A DNA stretch of 64,000 nucleotides from Allobosea lathyri (GCF_900108245.1 NZ_FNUY01000004.1:124001-188000); one strand, 5' to 3'; counted from the stretch's first letter, positions 26,427 to 35,308 are shown. Notes: generated by a model from the letters alone, not told the origin. Numbers and translations: made by a program.

Positions 26427-29400
26427 TTGATTTCACAACGCTCCCTGCCGCCCTCGGTCCGTGCCAATGGCGTCACCGCCGTGCTTGGGCCCACCAATAC
26501 CGGCAAGACCCACCTCGCGATCGAGCGGATGGTCGCCCATCCCACCGGCATGATCGGATTGCCGCTGCGGCTCCTGGCGCGCGAGGTCTATCAGCGCGTC
26601 GTGGAGAAGGTCGGCGCTGACGCAGTCGCGCTCGTCACCGGCGAGGAGAAGATCAAGCCGGCGCGGCCACGCTTCTGGGTCTGCACCGTCGAGGCGATGC
26701 CGCGTGATCTCGCGGTCGATTTCGTCGCGATCGACGAGGTCCAGCTCGCCGCCGATCTCGATCGCGGCCATGTCTTCACAGACAGGTTGCTGAACCGCCG
26801 CGGCCGGGCCGAGACGATGCTGATCGGCGCCGGCACGATGCGCCCGCTGATCGAGCAGCTCATGCCCGGCGTCAATGTCGTGACCCGCCCGCGCCTCTCG
26901 CAGCTGCTGTTCGCCGGCGATCGCAAGATCACCCGCCTGCCGCCACGCTCGGCCATCGTCGCCTTCTCGGTCGAGGAGGTCTACGCCATCGCCGAGCTGA
27001 TCCGCCGGCAGAAGGGCGGCGCCGCGGTGGTGCTCGGCGCGCTAAGCCCGCGCACCCGCAATGCGCAGGTCGAAATCTACCAGTCCGGCGATGTCGATTA
27101 TCTCGTCGCCACTGACGCGATCGGCATGGGACTCAATCTCGATGTCGACCACATCGCCTTCGCCGCCGACAAGAAATTCGACGGACATCATTTCCGCAAG
27201 CTCAATCCAGCCGAATTCGGCCAGATCGCTGGCCGCGCCGGCCGGCATCTACGCGACGGCACCTTCGGCACCAGCGGGCGCTGCCCGCCTTTCGAGGCCG
27301 ATCTCGTCGATGCCATCGAGAATCACCGCTTCGAGCCGATCAGGCAGTTGCAATGGCGCAATACCGACCTCGACCTGCGCTCCGTCCAGGGCCTGCTGGA
27401 CAGCCTCAATCTTCAGCCCAGCGAGCAGGGGCTGACCCGGGCGCTGATCGCCGAGGACATGACGACGCTCGAAATCCTGGCGAAAGATCCCGACGTCAAG
27501 GCGCTGGCCCATGGCCGGGCCGCGGTGGAACGGCTCTGGGAAGTCTGTGGACTGCCGGATTATCGCAAGATCGCTCCGATGCAGCATGCCGATCTCGCAA
27601 CCACGCTTTATCTGCGCCTGATGCGCCACGGCCACCTCGATATCGACTGGTATCGGGCGCAATTGGCAGCCCTGGACCGCACCGATGGCGAGATCGACAC
27701 CCTCTCCGCCCGCATCAGCCAGGTCAGGACATGGACCTTTGTAGCAAACCGTCCTGACTGGTTACCTGATCCAGAGCATTGGCAGGGGGTGGCGCGTCTT
27801 GTAGAGGACAAGTTGTCGGACGCTTTGCACGAGAGGCTCGCCAGCCGTTTTGTGGATCGGCGCACGAGTGTGCTGATGCGTCGTTTGCGGGAGAATGCAA
27901 TGTTGGAGGCTGAGGTCACCACGACGGGCGATGTGCTCGTCGAGGGCCAGCACGTTGGAATGCTTCAGGGATTCCGCTTTACAGCGGACCCGAAAGCAGG
28001 CGGGCCGGAGGCGAAGGCCCTGAACCTGGCCGCGATGAAGGCGCTGGGCAGCGAGATCGAAGCTCGCGCCGCGCGCGTCGTTCTGGCTGGCGACGACGCC
28101 TTCGTGCTGTCGCATGACGGGCTGCTGCGCTGGATCGGCGAGCCGGTCGCGCGCCTTGTGGCGGGCGAAAAGGCGATCGAACCGCGCCTGCGCCTGCTCG
28201 TCGAGGAGCATCTGACTGGGCAGGCGCGTGAACAGGTCGAGGCGCGATTGGCGCTCTGGCTGAAGAATCACGTCACCCGCCTGCTCGGCGCGCTGCAACT
28301 GCTTGAGGACGCGACGACGCTGACCGGCATCGCGCGCGGCATCGCCTATCAGACCGCCGAGGCGCTCGGCGTTCTGGAACGCGCCAAGGTCGGCGAGGAG
28401 ATGAAGGCGCTCGACCAGGAAGGCCGCGCGGCCCTGCGTCAGCTCGGCATCCGCTTCGGCGCCTTCCATCTTTATGTGCCCGCTTTGCTGAAGCCTGCGC
28501 CGCGTGCGTTGGCAGCCCAGCTCTGGGCGCTGAAGCATGGCGGCCCCGAACTGATGGGCCTCGACGATATCGCCCATCTCGCGGCATCGGGCCGGACCTC
28601 GTTCCCGGTCGACAAGATCATCCCCAAGGGGCTCTACCGCGCAGCCGGCTACCGCGTCTGCGGCGAGCGGGCCGTGCGTGTCGATATCCTGGAGCGCCTG
28701 GCCGATCTCATCCGCCCCGCCATCGCCTATCGCCCTGGCCTGACGCAGGGCGTACCGCCGACCGGCACGGCCGATCAGGACGGTTTCGTCGCGACCGGCG
28801 CGATGACTTCGCTCGTCGGCTGCGCGGGCGAGGATTTCGCCTCGATCCTGCGCTCGCTCGGCTATGTCTCGGTGAAGCGTCCCGGCCCGGCGATCACAGT
28901 GCCGCTTGCCGTGCCGCCTGCTCCGGCCGCCAAGGCTGAAGCGGCAGCTCCGGCTTCCGACACCGCCCAACTGCTCAACGAAGGCGCCGAGGCGGCTTCG
29001 GTCGAGGCGCAGGAAACGGCCGATACGCAGGCGCCTGCCGACGAAACAGTCTCTCTGGAAGAAACCGTTGTCGAAACGGCGGATGCCACGTCTGAAGCTG
29101 AGACAGCTGAAGCTGAGACAGCTAAGCCGGAGGCAGCTGAGCCCGAGGCAGCCGAGCCTGCTGTCTCCGAGACGCCGGATGCGCCGATCCTGACCGAGGC
29201 GGAACTGGAGCCCGTTCGCGAGCCCGTTCCGGCCGACGCGATGGCCGCGTTGCCGACTGTCTCCACGGAAGCGCCGACCGAAGCCGGTGCAGAGGTCCAG
29301 GCGGTCGCGGTAGCCGAAGTACCGGCAACGCCCCCAGCCGAGCCGGAGTTGATCGAGGTCTGGCGGCCGCACCGCCATCAGGGCGGGCGCAGACCCGACC

Positions 29401-29846
29401 AGGCCAATCGCGGTCAGCGCGAAGGTGCACCGGGCGAGCGCCAGCCTGGCGGACGCCGTGGTGATCGACCCAATCGCGAAGGTCGCCAGGATGAGCGGCG
29501 GCGTGACGGCCGCCCGAACCGGCCACCTGTGGCTGCGGCTGTGGCGACGACGGATGCGGCACCAGCCGCTGCCCCTCGCCCCGACAGGCCGCCGCGGCGG
29601 GACGACCAGCCCCGGCAGAACCAGCCTTCGCGCAACGGACGTCCCGAGCAGGGGCGTGGGCCGAGGCCCGACTTCAAGCGCGACGGCTCAAAGCCTGCGG
29701 GCGGCGGACAGCGTCGCGACGATCGCGGTGGCGAGCGCTTCCAGCAACCGCCAAGGCCGCGCCCGGTCGAGCGTGAGCCCGATCCGGATTCACCTTTCGC
29801 CAAGCTCGCTGCCCTCAAGGCGCAGCTCGAAGGGCGGAAGACCTAG
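26427..29846 (+). CDS. SUV3-like ATP-dependent RNA helicase with disordered C-terminal tail
   Basis: 1139 residues. Walker A GPTNTGKTH is at 21-29, the DEVQ box at 103-106 and motif VI QIAGRAGR at 266-273, in the pattern of SUV3, the mitochondrial RNA degradosome helicase found also in Alphaproteobacteria. The tail from about residue 825 is low complexity: first Ala/Glu-rich with repeated AETAEAE-like units, then Arg/Gly-rich (for example GRRGDRPNREG), as in RNA-binding disordered tails. The start is TTG: a TGA in frame lies at 26412 and no ATG or GTG precedes Walker A. No clear ribosome site is visible. It heads a block with the S4, fdxA and carD genes. Confidence 0.9.
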   Translation: MISQRSLPPSVRANGVTAVLGPTNTGKTHLAIERMVAHPTGMIGLPLRLLAREVYQRVVEKVGADAVALVTGEEKIKPARPRFWVCTVEAMPRDLAVDFVAIDEVQLAADLDRGHVFTDRLLNRRGRAETMLIGAGTMRPLIEQLMPGVNVVTRPRLSQLLFAGDRKITRLPPRSAIVAFSVEEVYAIAELIRRQKGGAAVVLGALSPRTRNAQVEIYQSGDVDYLVATDAIGMGLNLDVDHIAFAADKKFDGHHFRKLNPAEFGQIAGRAGRHLRDGTFGTSGRCPPFEADLVDAIENHRFEPIRQLQWRNTDLDLRSVQGLLDSLNLQPSEQGLTRALIAEDMTTLEILAKDPDVKALAHGRAAVERLWEVCGLPDYRKIAPMQHADLATTLYLRLMRHGHLDIDWYRAQLAALDRTDGEIDTLSARISQVRTWTFVANRPDWLPDPEHWQGVARLVEDKLSDALHERLASRFVDRRTSVLMRRLRENAMLEAEVTTTGDVLVEGQHVGMLQGFRFTADPKAGGPEAKALNLAAMKALGSEIEARAARVVLAGDDAFVLSHDGLLRWIGEPVARLVAGEKAIEPRLRLLVEEHLTGQAREQVEARLALWLKNHVTRLLGALQLLEDATTLTGIARGIAYQTAEALGVLERAKVGEEMKALDQEGRAALRQLGIRFGAFHLYVPALLKPAPRALAAQLWALKHGGPELMGLDDIAHLAASGRTSFPVDKIIPKGLYRAAGYRVCGERAVRVDILERLADLIRPAIAYRPGLTQGVPPTGTADQDGFVATGAMTSLVGCAGEDFASILRSLGYVSVKRPGPAITVPLAVPPAPAAKAEAAAPASDTAQLLNEGAEAASVEAQETADTQAPADETVSLEETVVETADATSEAETAEAETAKPEAAEPEAAEPAVSETPDAPILTEAELEPVREPVPADAMAALPTVSTEAPTEAGAEVQAVAVAEVPATPPAEPELIEVWRPHRHQGGRRPDQANRGQREGAPGERQPGGRRGDRPNREGRQDERRRDGRPNRPPVAAAVATTDAAPAAAPRPDRPPRRDDQPRQNQPSRNGRPEQGRGPRPDFKRDGSKPAGGGQRRDDRGGERFQQPPRPRPVEREPDPDSPFAKLAALKAQLEGRKT

Positions 29847-29872
29847 GCAAGAGCCGACGGGATAGGTGCCTG

Positions 29873-30181
29873 TTGCGGGATGATCGTCAACGCCTCGACA
29901 AATGGCTCTGGTTCGCGCGCTTCGCTAGGACGCGCCCGGCCGCCGTGCGTCTGGTGGAGGACGGCCATGTCCGGGTCGAGGGGCGCCGGATCACCAGCCC
30001 GTCGCACGCGCTGAAGCTTGGCGATGTGCTGACGCTCGCTCTGCCACACGCGACCGTGCTGGCGCGCGTGGTCGCGCTGGGAGAGCGGCGCGGCCCCTAT
30101 GAGGAAGCCCGTCAGCTCTACAGCCGCCTCGACGAGGAGCGCGGCGATGCGTCGCTTGCGGAGGACGGGGCAGACGGCTAA
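29873..30181 (+). CDS. S4-domain RNA-binding protein (Hsp15-like)
   Basis: 102 residues. The S4 fold is plain: RLDKWLWFARFARTRPAAV, VEDGHVRVEGRRI, PSHALKLGDVLTLAL. E. coli Hsp15 (HslR) binds stalled 50S subunits carrying nascent chains after heat shock; this protein is likely the counterpart. The start is TTG at 29873, since no ATG exists in frame. It lies 26 bp after the helicase gene and is probably co-transcribed, linking RNA unwinding and ribosome rescue. Confidence 0.87.
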   Translation: MRDDRQRLDKWLWFARFARTRPAAVRLVEDGHVRVEGRRITSPSHALKLGDVLTLALPHATVLARVVALGERRGPYEEARQLYSRLDEERGDASLAEDGADG

Positions 30182-30185
30182 ATTT

Positions 30186-30212
30186 GATATCGTTCGTGCA
30201 CAAACGAATATC
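30186..30212. promoter_or_regulatory. Dyad upstream of fdxA
   Basis: A 16 bp near-palindrome centred on GTGCAC lies at 30191-30206 (CGTTCGTGCACAAACG), flanked by GATAT and ATATC. It is 140 bp before fdxA and just after the S4 gene. It could be an operator; no T tract suggests a terminator. Confidence 0.45.
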
Positions 30213-30348
30213 GTGAGTGAGCGGATTTATTCTCCCGCTCCGGTGTGAAACAGAAATTCCTGCTGCCGAAAGCAGCTGAATCAGCCTTGAAACCTGAGCC
30301 TGTCAGGTCTTTATGGGGCCGGTTAGCAGACGGGGAAGGGCCGGCGAC

Positions 30349-30684
30349 ATGACCTATGTGGTCACTGAGAACTGCATCAAGTGCAAATACATGGATTGCG
30401 TCGAGGTTTGCCCGGTCGACTGCTTCTATGAAGGCGAGAACATGCTCGTCATCCATCCCGACGAGTGCATCGATTGCGGCGTCTGCGAGCCCGAATGCCC
30501 TGCCGAGGCGATCAAGCCCGACACTGAACCGGGTCTTGAGAGCTGGCTGCAACTCAACACGAAATATGCATCGAGCTGGCCCAATATCAGTCAGAAGAAA
30601 GATGCTCCGCCTGACGCAAAGGCGTTCGATGGCGTCGCTGGAAAGCTCGAACTCTTCTCGCCGGAACCCGGCGAAGGCGACTGA
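30349..30684 (+). CDS. fdxA: 7Fe ferredoxin FdxA
   Basis: 111 residues. Cysteines at 9, 12, 17, 21, 25, 40, 43, 46 and 50 match, shifted by one, the cluster ligands of Azotobacter ferredoxin I, giving one [3Fe-4S] and one [4Fe-4S] cluster. It is a cytoplasmic low-potential electron carrier. The GGAAGGG ribosome site precedes the ATG at 30349; the open frame to 30313 is not needed. Located between the S4 gene and carD, an arrangement common in Hyphomicrobiales. Confidence 0.95.
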   Translation: MTYVVTENCIKCKYMDCVEVCPVDCFYEGENMLVIHPDECIDCGVCEPECPAEAIKPDTEPGLESWLQLNTKYASSWPNISQKKDAPPDAKAFDGVAGKLELFSPEPGEGD

Positions 30685-30767
30685 GCCTGACCTTTGGTCA
30701 GTCTTTGACGGGCGTTAACCAGGCCTGTTCCGCTGCGGGCGGCGGGAACGCGGAATCGCGTTTACCT

Positions 30768-30796
30768 TTGATTCGGCGTGTTTTTTGTGATACATA
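30768..30796 (+). promoter_or_regulatory. Sigma-70 promoter for carD
   Basis: TTGATT (30768-30773) and TACATA (30791-30796) are spaced by exactly 17 bp in a locally AT-rich stretch. Transcription would begin near 30803, giving a leader of about 260 nt before carD. Confidence 0.6.
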
Positions 30797-30928
30797 ATGG
30801 GCTCAGTCGAATTCGTTCCGCATGCCCCTGCGAGGTTTTCACAAACGGGGCGCCCCCTGAGAGACGGTTGACGAAGGACGCCGGCACAGTTTGCCGGAGC
30901 CGAATGTCGTCCGCGTCCGGAGGCACAG

Positions 30929-30955
30929 ATGAGACGATCAGCTGAGGGAGCGTGA
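30929..30955 (+). CDS. Putative 8-residue leader peptide upstream of carD
   Basis: ATG at 30929 is preceded by GGAGG at 6 bp, a better ribosome site than that of many genes here, and encodes MRRSAEGA. Its TGA overlaps the GTG of the next leader frame (GTGA). Too short to be judged by composition; the argument rests on the ribosome site and the overlap. Confidence 0.35.
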   Translation: MRRSAEGA

Positions 30956-31059
30956 AGCGGCGCGGCAACGCAGCCCGCATCAGGCAGAGTGTCTCTGGTC
31001 ATCCGGCCGGAGGCGGACAATCTCGAGCCCGCGTCAAGCGGTCCGGTCAGGAGTCGTAA
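30952..31059 (+). CDS. Putative 35-residue arginine-rich leader peptide of carD
   Basis: It begins at GTG 30952 inside the stop of the 8-residue leader frame and ends with TAA at 31057-31059, four bases before the carD ATG. The product (MKRRGNAARIRQSVSG...) is strongly basic. The carD ribosome site AGGAG (31049-31053) lies inside its last codons, so ribosomes finishing here could re-initiate on carD. Seen directly as open frames; translation is inference. Confidence 0.3.
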   Translation: MKRRGNAARIRQSVSGHPAGGGQSRARVKRSGQES

Positions 31060-31063
31060 CGGC

Positions 31064-31669
31064 ATGTCCACGGTGATTAAGAAAGCTGTTGTACGCCTTG
31101 GTTTCAAGACGGGCGAGTTCGTCGTCTACCCGTCTCATGGCGTCGGCCAGATCACGGCGATCGAGGAGCAGGAAGTCGCCGGCTTCAAGCTTGAACTCTT
31201 CGTGGTCAGCTTTGCCAAGGACAAGATGACGTTGCGCGTCCCGACCGCCAAGGCCGCCAGCGTCGGCCTGCGCAAGCTTGCCGATGCCGAGAGCGTCACC
31301 AAGGCCCTGACAACGCTGACCGGCCGCGCCCGCGTCAAGCGCACCATGTGGTCGCGTCGCGCCCAGGAATACGAAGCCAAGATCAATTCGGGCGATCTCG
31401 TCGCCATCGCCGAGGTGGTCCGCGATCTGTACCGCTCCGAGGCGCAGCCCGAGCAGTCCTATTCCGAGCGCCAGCTCTATGAGGCCGCTGTCGATCGCAT
31501 GACCCGCGAAATCGCGGTGGTCGACGACATCACCGAGACCGAGGCCCTGAAGAAGATCGAAGGCCAGCTCGCCAAGTCGCCGCGCCGTCCCGGCAAGGGC
31601 GAAGTCGTGGAAGCTGCCGAGGGCGATGCCGACAGCGACAATGACGATATCCAGGAGGAGGCCGCCTGA
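31064..31669 (+). CDS. carD: CarD family transcriptional regulator
   Basis: 201 residues. The N-terminal RNA-polymerase interaction domain is KTGEFVVYPSHGVGQITAIEEQEVAG (same fold as the TRCF RID), followed by the helical C-terminal domain (RRAQEYEAKINSGDL, SERQLYEAAVDRMTREIA) and an acidic tail. CarD binds the RNA polymerase beta subunit and stabilises open complexes, affecting rRNA and stress promoters. ATG 31064 follows AGGAG; the GTG at 30989 would add sequence from the leader and is rejected. The gene has its own promoter and terminator. Confidence 0.95.
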   Translation: MSTVIKKAVVRLGFKTGEFVVYPSHGVGQITAIEEQEVAGFKLELFVVSFAKDKMTLRVPTAKAASVGLRKLADAESVTKALTTLTGRARVKRTMWSRRAQEYEAKINSGDLVAIAEVVRDLYRSEAQPEQSYSERQLYEAAVDRMTREIAVVDDITETEALKKIEGQLAKSPRRPGKGEVVEAAEGDADSDNDDIQEEAA

Positions 31670-31695
31670 TCAGGGCGACCACCTGCGGAAAATCG

Positions 31696-31725
31696 AAAAC
31701 CCGGCGGGCAGCCGCCGGGTTTTTA
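31696..31725 (+). terminator. Strong terminator of carD
   Basis: AAAACCCGGCGG (31696-31707) pairs perfectly over 12 bp with CCGCCGGGTTTT (31712-31723) around a 4-base loop, running into TTTTT. It lies 26 bp after the carD stop. Confidence 0.9.
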
Positions 31726-31793
31726 TTTGGCCTGAAGAGGTGATCTGCAGACGGGCTGTGCGCTCGATGTTTGATGATTGATCTGGAAACCCG

Positions 31794-31899
31794 CCGTCAT
31801 CCCGGACAAGCGGCCAAGCCGCGCAGATCCGGGAGCCATCGTAGGGAGCAGAGGTTTACGATGGATCCCGGGACGACCTGCGGTCGCCCAGGATGACGG
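31794..31899. repeat. Intergenic palindromic element
   Basis: CCGTCATCC (31794-31802) pairs with GGATGACGG (31891-31899), and an inner pair runs from GATCCGGGA to TCCCGGG, giving a long imperfect hairpin of about 106 bp. It resembles dispersed intergenic repeats common in Hyphomicrobiales genomes; only one copy is in this window. Confidence 0.6.
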
Positions 31900-31926
31900 G
31901 CTGGCTCCGAGGGAAATCATCAAGCC

Positions 31927-32796
31927 CTACGCCGCGCCGGTCTCAGCTGCCAGGAAAGCGACGGAGCGATCCCAGGCAACCTTCGCCGTCGCGGCATTGT
32001 AACGCTCGGCGCTCGTGTCGTTGAGAAAGGCGTGGTCGACATCGGGGTAGATGATGATCTCGTGGCGGATGCCGGCCGCTTTCAGAGCCTTCTCATAATC
32101 CGGCACCATCTCGACAAGTCGCGTGTCGCGCGAGGCCTGCTGGATCAGCATCCGCGCCTTGATCTGCGGCACCTTGGCGAGATCCGGCGGCCGGCCATAG
32201 AAAACCACCCCCGCCGCCAGCTCCGGCGCCGATACGGCAAGGTCGTTCACGGCGCCACCACCCCAGCAGAACCCGATCGCGCCGGTCTTGCCGGTCGCGT
32301 CAGAGCGCGAGACCAGCAGCTTGAGTGCGGCGCGCGCCTGCTGGACCACCGCCTCCGCGGAGAGCTGCGGAAACAGCGCCCGCGCGGCGTCGGGATCGGC
32401 AGGAGTTCCACCGAGCGGCGTGAGGAAATCCAGGCCCAGTGCGGTAAAGCCCGCGAGCGCCATGCGCCGCGTGATGTCCTCGATATGGGGATTGAGTCCG
32501 CGATTCTCATGGATAACCAACACGCCGCCACGCCGTCCGGCAGCCTTGGGCGCGACGAGATAGCCTTTCAGCGCGACACCATCGACGCTCTGCTCCAGCC
32601 GCGACGCGGTGATCCGGGCATCATCAGGCGCGACCTGCTGGGCATGGGCATAATTCGGTTCGAGCAGCGCCAGTGCGGCTTCGGCTGCGCCCGCGGAACC
32701 TGCGAGCAGGAAAAGCCGGTTCATGAAAACGCGGCGATCGAGCGGCTTATGCGTGTATTCATCGTAGAGTTCGACGATCCGGCGATCGAGGGCCAT
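31927..32796 (-). CDS. Dienelactone hydrolase family protein
   Basis: 289 residues. The cysteine nucleophile is in GAIGFCWGGGAV, the oxyanion and Glu region in VLVIHENRGLNPHIED, and the Asp/His pair in PDVDHAFLNDTS. An N-terminal segment FMNRLFLLAGSAGAAEAALALL, after an Arg-Arg pair, looks like a Tat-type signal, so the protein may be exported. Classical dienelactone hydrolases open lactones in chlorocatechol breakdown, but most exported homologues have unknown substrates. It converges with carD across the palindromic element. Confidence 0.88.
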   Translation of the reverse strand: MALDRRIVELYDEYTHKPLDRRVFMNRLFLLAGSAGAAEAALALLEPNYAHAQQVAPDDARITASRLEQSVDGVALKGYLVAPKAAGRRGGVLVIHENRGLNPHIEDITRRMALAGFTALGLDFLTPLGGTPADPDAARALFPQLSAEAVVQQARAALKLLVSRSDATGKTGAIGFCWGGGAVNDLAVSAPELAAGVVFYGRPPDLAKVPQIKARMLIQQASRDTRLVEMVPDYEKALKAAGIRHEIIIYPDVDHAFLNDTSAERYNAATAKVAWDRSVAFLAAETGAA

Positions 32797-32919
32797 GTCC
32801 CTACCCCTTTGCAGTGGATTGCGCGCGTAAGGCCATCATAGCCAAGAAAAGCCGGTGACACGCGAGAGGCGCCGCCGAGATCGCAGCTTCGTGAAGACGC
32901 TTACCGGGCTTTCGGGGCG

Positions 32920-34404
32920 CTATTCGGCGATGATCTTGTAACGCTGGCCCGGCGTCAGCGCGCCATTGCGGTCGAGCCCGTTCAACAGCATGAACAGTTC
33001 GAGCGCGCGCTCCTGCTCGGGCATGCGCGCGGCCATGCTCGCCGGCGTATCGCCGGCCGAGGCCGCAACGAGCCGGATCTGCATCGGCCGCACCGCTTGA
33101 GCCTCCGTGGGCGCGAGCGAACGGAAGCTGTCGAGAACGCTCTGCATGGCGCGGCTAGGGTCGTTGCCGCCGCGCGCCGCCAGGATGAAGCGGTAGACCC
33201 TGTCGCCGGCCTGCACCGCCGCGAGCCGGAAGGTCCAGTCGGTCCCCTTGCCTGTCGCGACGACTGCCGGCTGGCCGCTGATCTCGAGCTTCTCGACCCC
33301 TGTGGTCTCGACGCCCTCGATCCAGCCCGTGGCGACATAGGATTCCAGCGTCTGCCCGGCCTTGAGCGTCACCGAATCGAAGCGCAGAGCCTGCGCTCCA
33401 TTGGCGCTGACACCGATCACCATGTCGCGCGCCGCCTCGAGGCTGAAACCCTCGGGTGCGCTGAAGGCGATCCGCAAGGCGCTGTTGAGGTAGCGCCGGC
33501 CGCGAACCACGCCATCGCGCGGATCGTCGCCGTAAGCGAGGCCGTCAATCGCTGCGAGCCAGCGCGCCGCGTCATGCTCGCCGATACCGGGCGCCCCGAT
33601 CTGGCGGGCCGCGGCCGTCACGGCCGCGATGCGTTCGGGCGTCTGGGGATGGCTCGACAGAATGTCGAGACGCTTGTCGTCCGCACTCTGGTTCTGCGCG
33701 CTGTTGCGGAAGGCCGTATTGCGGCCAAGCGCACCCAGGAAGCGCCCCGCGCCATAAGGATCATAACCTGCGCGCGAAATGTTGCGCACGCTGATCTGGT
33801 CGGCCGTCAACTCCTGCTGCCGCGAGAAGCGTGCGAGCGAAAGCTTCGACCCGGCCTGTACGGCAGCCCCCTGGGCCGGGTCCTTCAGCACCTGCGAGAC
33901 GACCTGGCTGACCAGGGCCGATTCCAATTCGCGCTCAGCCCGTTCGACCGCATGCTGCGCCGTGACATGCGCGATCTCATGAGCCAGAACGGAGGCGATC
34001 TCGGAGGTGTCGTTGGCCAGGGCGAGAAGACCGCGCGTCACATAGAGCCTGCCGGTGGGCAAGGCGAAAGCGTTCACCACCGGCGAATTCAGGATCGTGA
34101 TCTCGTAGGCGCCGATCTGCCCCTCGCTAGCCTTGGCCAGCCGCTGGACGACATCGTCGAGCGCCGCGCGAGCCTTCGGCGCACGGTACTCACCACCGAA
34201 GGCTGCCAGCAGGCGCTGGTGCTCACGGTCGGAAGCGCGCTGGACCGTGCTGATCCTCGGCGCGAATTCGCCATCGGCCGGGCGCTCCGGTGGCAGCAGC
34301 GCGTTCTGATCGCCGCCGCAGGCAACGAGCAGCAATGCCGGCAGCGCGAGCGCCGCCAACCGCTTCCGAAGAGCCAGGGATCCATGTCGCCAGAGCGCCA
34401 GCAT
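32920..34404 (-). CDS. M48 family metalloprotease lipoprotein with LysM-like C-terminus
   Basis: 494 residues from ATG 34404. The signal ends in a lipobox, LLLVACGG, so it is a membrane-anchored lipoprotein. The zinc motif HEIAH sits in VLAHEIAHVTAQHAV, with the third ligand further down (peptidase M48, BepA/LoiP type). These periplasmic proteases and chaperones act in outer-membrane quality control. The last 55 residues resemble a LysM-like repeat (GDTPASMAARM ... LNGLDRNGALTPGQRYKI). The start of the next gene's product ends 4 bp upstream, so the two are an operon. Confidence 0.9.
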   Translation of the reverse strand: MLALWRHGSLALRKRLAALALPALLLVACGGDQNALLPPERPADGEFAPRISTVQRASDREHQRLLAAFGGEYRAPKARAALDDVVQRLAKASEGQIGAYEITILNSPVVNAFALPTGRLYVTRGLLALANDTSEIASVLAHEIAHVTAQHAVERAERELESALVSQVVSQVLKDPAQGAAVQAGSKLSLARFSRQQELTADQISVRNISRAGYDPYGAGRFLGALGRNTAFRNSAQNQSADDKRLDILSSHPQTPERIAAVTAAARQIGAPGIGEHDAARWLAAIDGLAYGDDPRDGVVRGRRYLNSALRIAFSAPEGFSLEAARDMVIGVSANGAQALRFDSVTLKAGQTLESYVATGWIEGVETTGVEKLEISGQPAVVATGKGTDWTFRLAAVQAGDRVYRFILAARGGNDPSRAMQSVLDSFRSLAPTEAQAVRPMQIRLVAASAGDTPASMAARMPEQERALELFMLLNGLDRNGALTPGQRYKIIAE

Positions 34405-34408
34405 TCCG

Positions 34409-35173
34409 TCAGTCGACCAATTCCAGCGCGAGCCTCGATGTAACGTCGAGCAGGAGACCGTCCCGCCCGGACAGTATTCCGTGCGCACGCAAGCGTTTAC
34501 CGCTCAGCCCGCTCGCGGTCCAGCCTGCATCCTTCAGATCGCGCCAGAGCTTCTGTGACAAAACGATCGACGCAGCCTCCCCGCGCCGCCGCGAGAAATT
34601 GATATAAGTCCGCTGCGAACGCTCGCCAACCGAGGCAATCCGTCCCTCGAGCAGGATCAGGCGCCCTTCCTGCGCCTTCAGCGCGGCAATATCGTGACCA
34701 TCGATCGCGCGGGAGCTGCCTTGCTCCCGGTTCTGCGCCGCGATGGTCCCGGCATTGCCATCACAGCCCACCAGACCGGGCTCGGGCATGACAGAGGCCG
34801 ACCCGCTGCGCAGCAGGAGACTGGCGAGGTCGGGCGCGCCCTCATCCGATTGCCCGTCCGCGGGGAACAACCGGGCAGTGGTCCGCCCCCAACGGTCGAC
34901 ACCTGCCTGGGCCAGGAGCAGGAGGTCCTTGTCGCGCCAGCCCAGAATAGCGTCGGCGAAGCGGGTCGCCTCCGCTGCATCCTGCCTTGGCGCCAGCCCG
35001 AGAAGGCGCAGCGAGCGCCCGTCCGTAAGCACCGGATCGCCGGCGGCATCGACGCCAGCCAGCCGAACCATCGTTTCCTCCGGCACGAGCCCGGAACAGG
35101 CATCATTCGCGCCGGCAAAGCTGCCGGAACACATCAGCGCAACAAAAGCGACAACAAGAGGCTTCACCGGCAT
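34409..35173 (-). CDS. Exported thermonuclease (SNase)-like protein
   Basis: 254 residues with a signal peptide (PLVVAFVALMCSGSFAGAND). SNase-like features include VRLAGVDAAGDPVLTDGRSLRLLGL and VDRWGRTTARLF, which carries an Arg in the position of the OB-fold active site, but the full Asp/Arg/Glu set of staphylococcal nuclease is not clear. It may be an inactive or diverged relative. It starts 28 bp before the tRNA-Arg gene on the opposite strand and overlaps no other gene. Co-transcribed with the M48 protease. Confidence 0.75.
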   Translation of the reverse strand: MPVKPLVVAFVALMCSGSFAGANDACSGLVPEETMVRLAGVDAAGDPVLTDGRSLRLLGLAPRQDAAEATRFADAILGWRDKDLLLLAQAGVDRWGRTTARLFPADGQSDEGAPDLASLLLRSGSASVMPEPGLVGCDGNAGTIAAQNREQGSSRAIDGHDIAALKAQEGRLILLEGRIASVGERSQRTYINFSRRRGEAASIVLSQKLWRDLKDAGWTASGLSGKRLRAHGILSGRDGLLLDVTSRLALELVD

Positions 35174-35201
35174 GCCGATTATGCTACACGGTTTCGCGTG
35201 C

Positions 35202-35278
<77 letters not shown>

Positions 35279-35308
35279 AAAATACATGTTTTCAAATACT
35301 TACAAGAC

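Noticed and set aside
27762..29378. Minus-strand frame of 538 codons opposite the helicase
   Set aside because: Antisense to conserved helicase sequence; no motif or ribosome site.
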